From an uncultured Anaerococcus sp. (GTDB lineage Bacteria > Bacillota > Clostridia > Tissierellales > Peptoniphilaceae): a stretch of DNA of 64,000 nt. The DNA lies in assembly GCA_943914475.1 (NCBI GenBank), contig CALUCE010000001.1, forward strand, positions 141,374 to 205,373. The letters run 5' to 3'. Made by a program: the position numbers and the translations under genes. This document shows, one piece after another, positions 63,995 to 64,000 of this stretch. The notes under the pieces were generated by a model that was not told the DNA's origin, did not search any database, and saw only the letters and a list, made by a program, of their open reading frames with translations. Numbering within the stretch: position 1 is the stretch's first letter; every line of letters begins with the position of its first letter.

Positions 63995-64000
63995 CGTTAT

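Overview
The window is an AT-rich, gene-dense segment of a Gram-positive anaerobe of the Firmicutes, most like the Peptoniphilaceae (Anaerococcus, Peptoniphilus, Finegoldia). The grounds are a V/A-type ATPase operon instead of F-type, an IspH-ribosomal S1 fusion as in Clostridia, a long SRP RNA with Alu domain, a FabK enoyl reductase, GGAGG-type ribosome binding sites, and many ATGA overlaps. The genus is inferred from style and synteny, not from a search. I see no prophage, IS element or CRISPR array; this is mainly core chromosome.

Layout. 1-4063: end of fakA, then recG-rsmD-coaD and a coiled-coil gene. 4091-7145: a small lipoprotein, then tmcAL and fabK on the minus strand. 7381-18007: a long run of housekeeping genes (efp, asp23-like, nusB, xseA, xseB, ispA, argR, recN, a Nudix hydrolase, scpA, scpB, a pseudouridine synthase, a flavoprotein, cmk, plsC). 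18008-21688: an unusual leader, ispH-S1, a terminator and miaB. 21706-30185: the V-ATPase operon in order C, I (N-terminal part), I (C-terminal part), K, F, E, A, B, D. 30185-32501: a quinone reductase-like enzyme and rodA, both minus. 32531-35442: nth, a HAD phosphatase, trmL and trxB. 35449-39897: gap, pgk, tpiA, eno. 39896-42791: secG, rnr, smpB. 42914-47160: an ABC exporter with a very large FtsX-like permease. 47177-51888: a histidine phosphatase, a YhaO/YhaN-like pair, a phosphoesterase and a CYTH protein. 51889-56384: pyrB-pyrI-pyrF-pyrK-pyrD-pyrE. 56386-60682: a glucosaminidase, a GlgB-like protein without catalytic residues, an AI-2E family transporter and a minus-strand CBS protein. 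60731-64000: a palindrome, SRP RNA and tRNA-Ser (minus), then dnaX-ebfC-recR.

The genes cover information processing, energy (glycolysis plus V-ATPase), de novo pyrimidine synthesis, isoprenoid and lipid steps, and cell-wall growth. The most unusual observation is that the membrane stator subunit I of the V-ATPase is divided into two genes inside its distal lobe. The first piece carries a coiled-coil tail of about 100 residues where a separate peripheral-stalk subunit gene (NtpF/G/H) would be expected and is missing. Other points of note are a branching-enzyme homologue that has lost all catalytic residues, an endonuclease III gene that appears to start at ATT, a tRNA-Ser whose encoded CCA end abuts the SRP RNA, a WalR-like box before a glucosaminidase, and a perfect palindrome upstream of the CBS gene.
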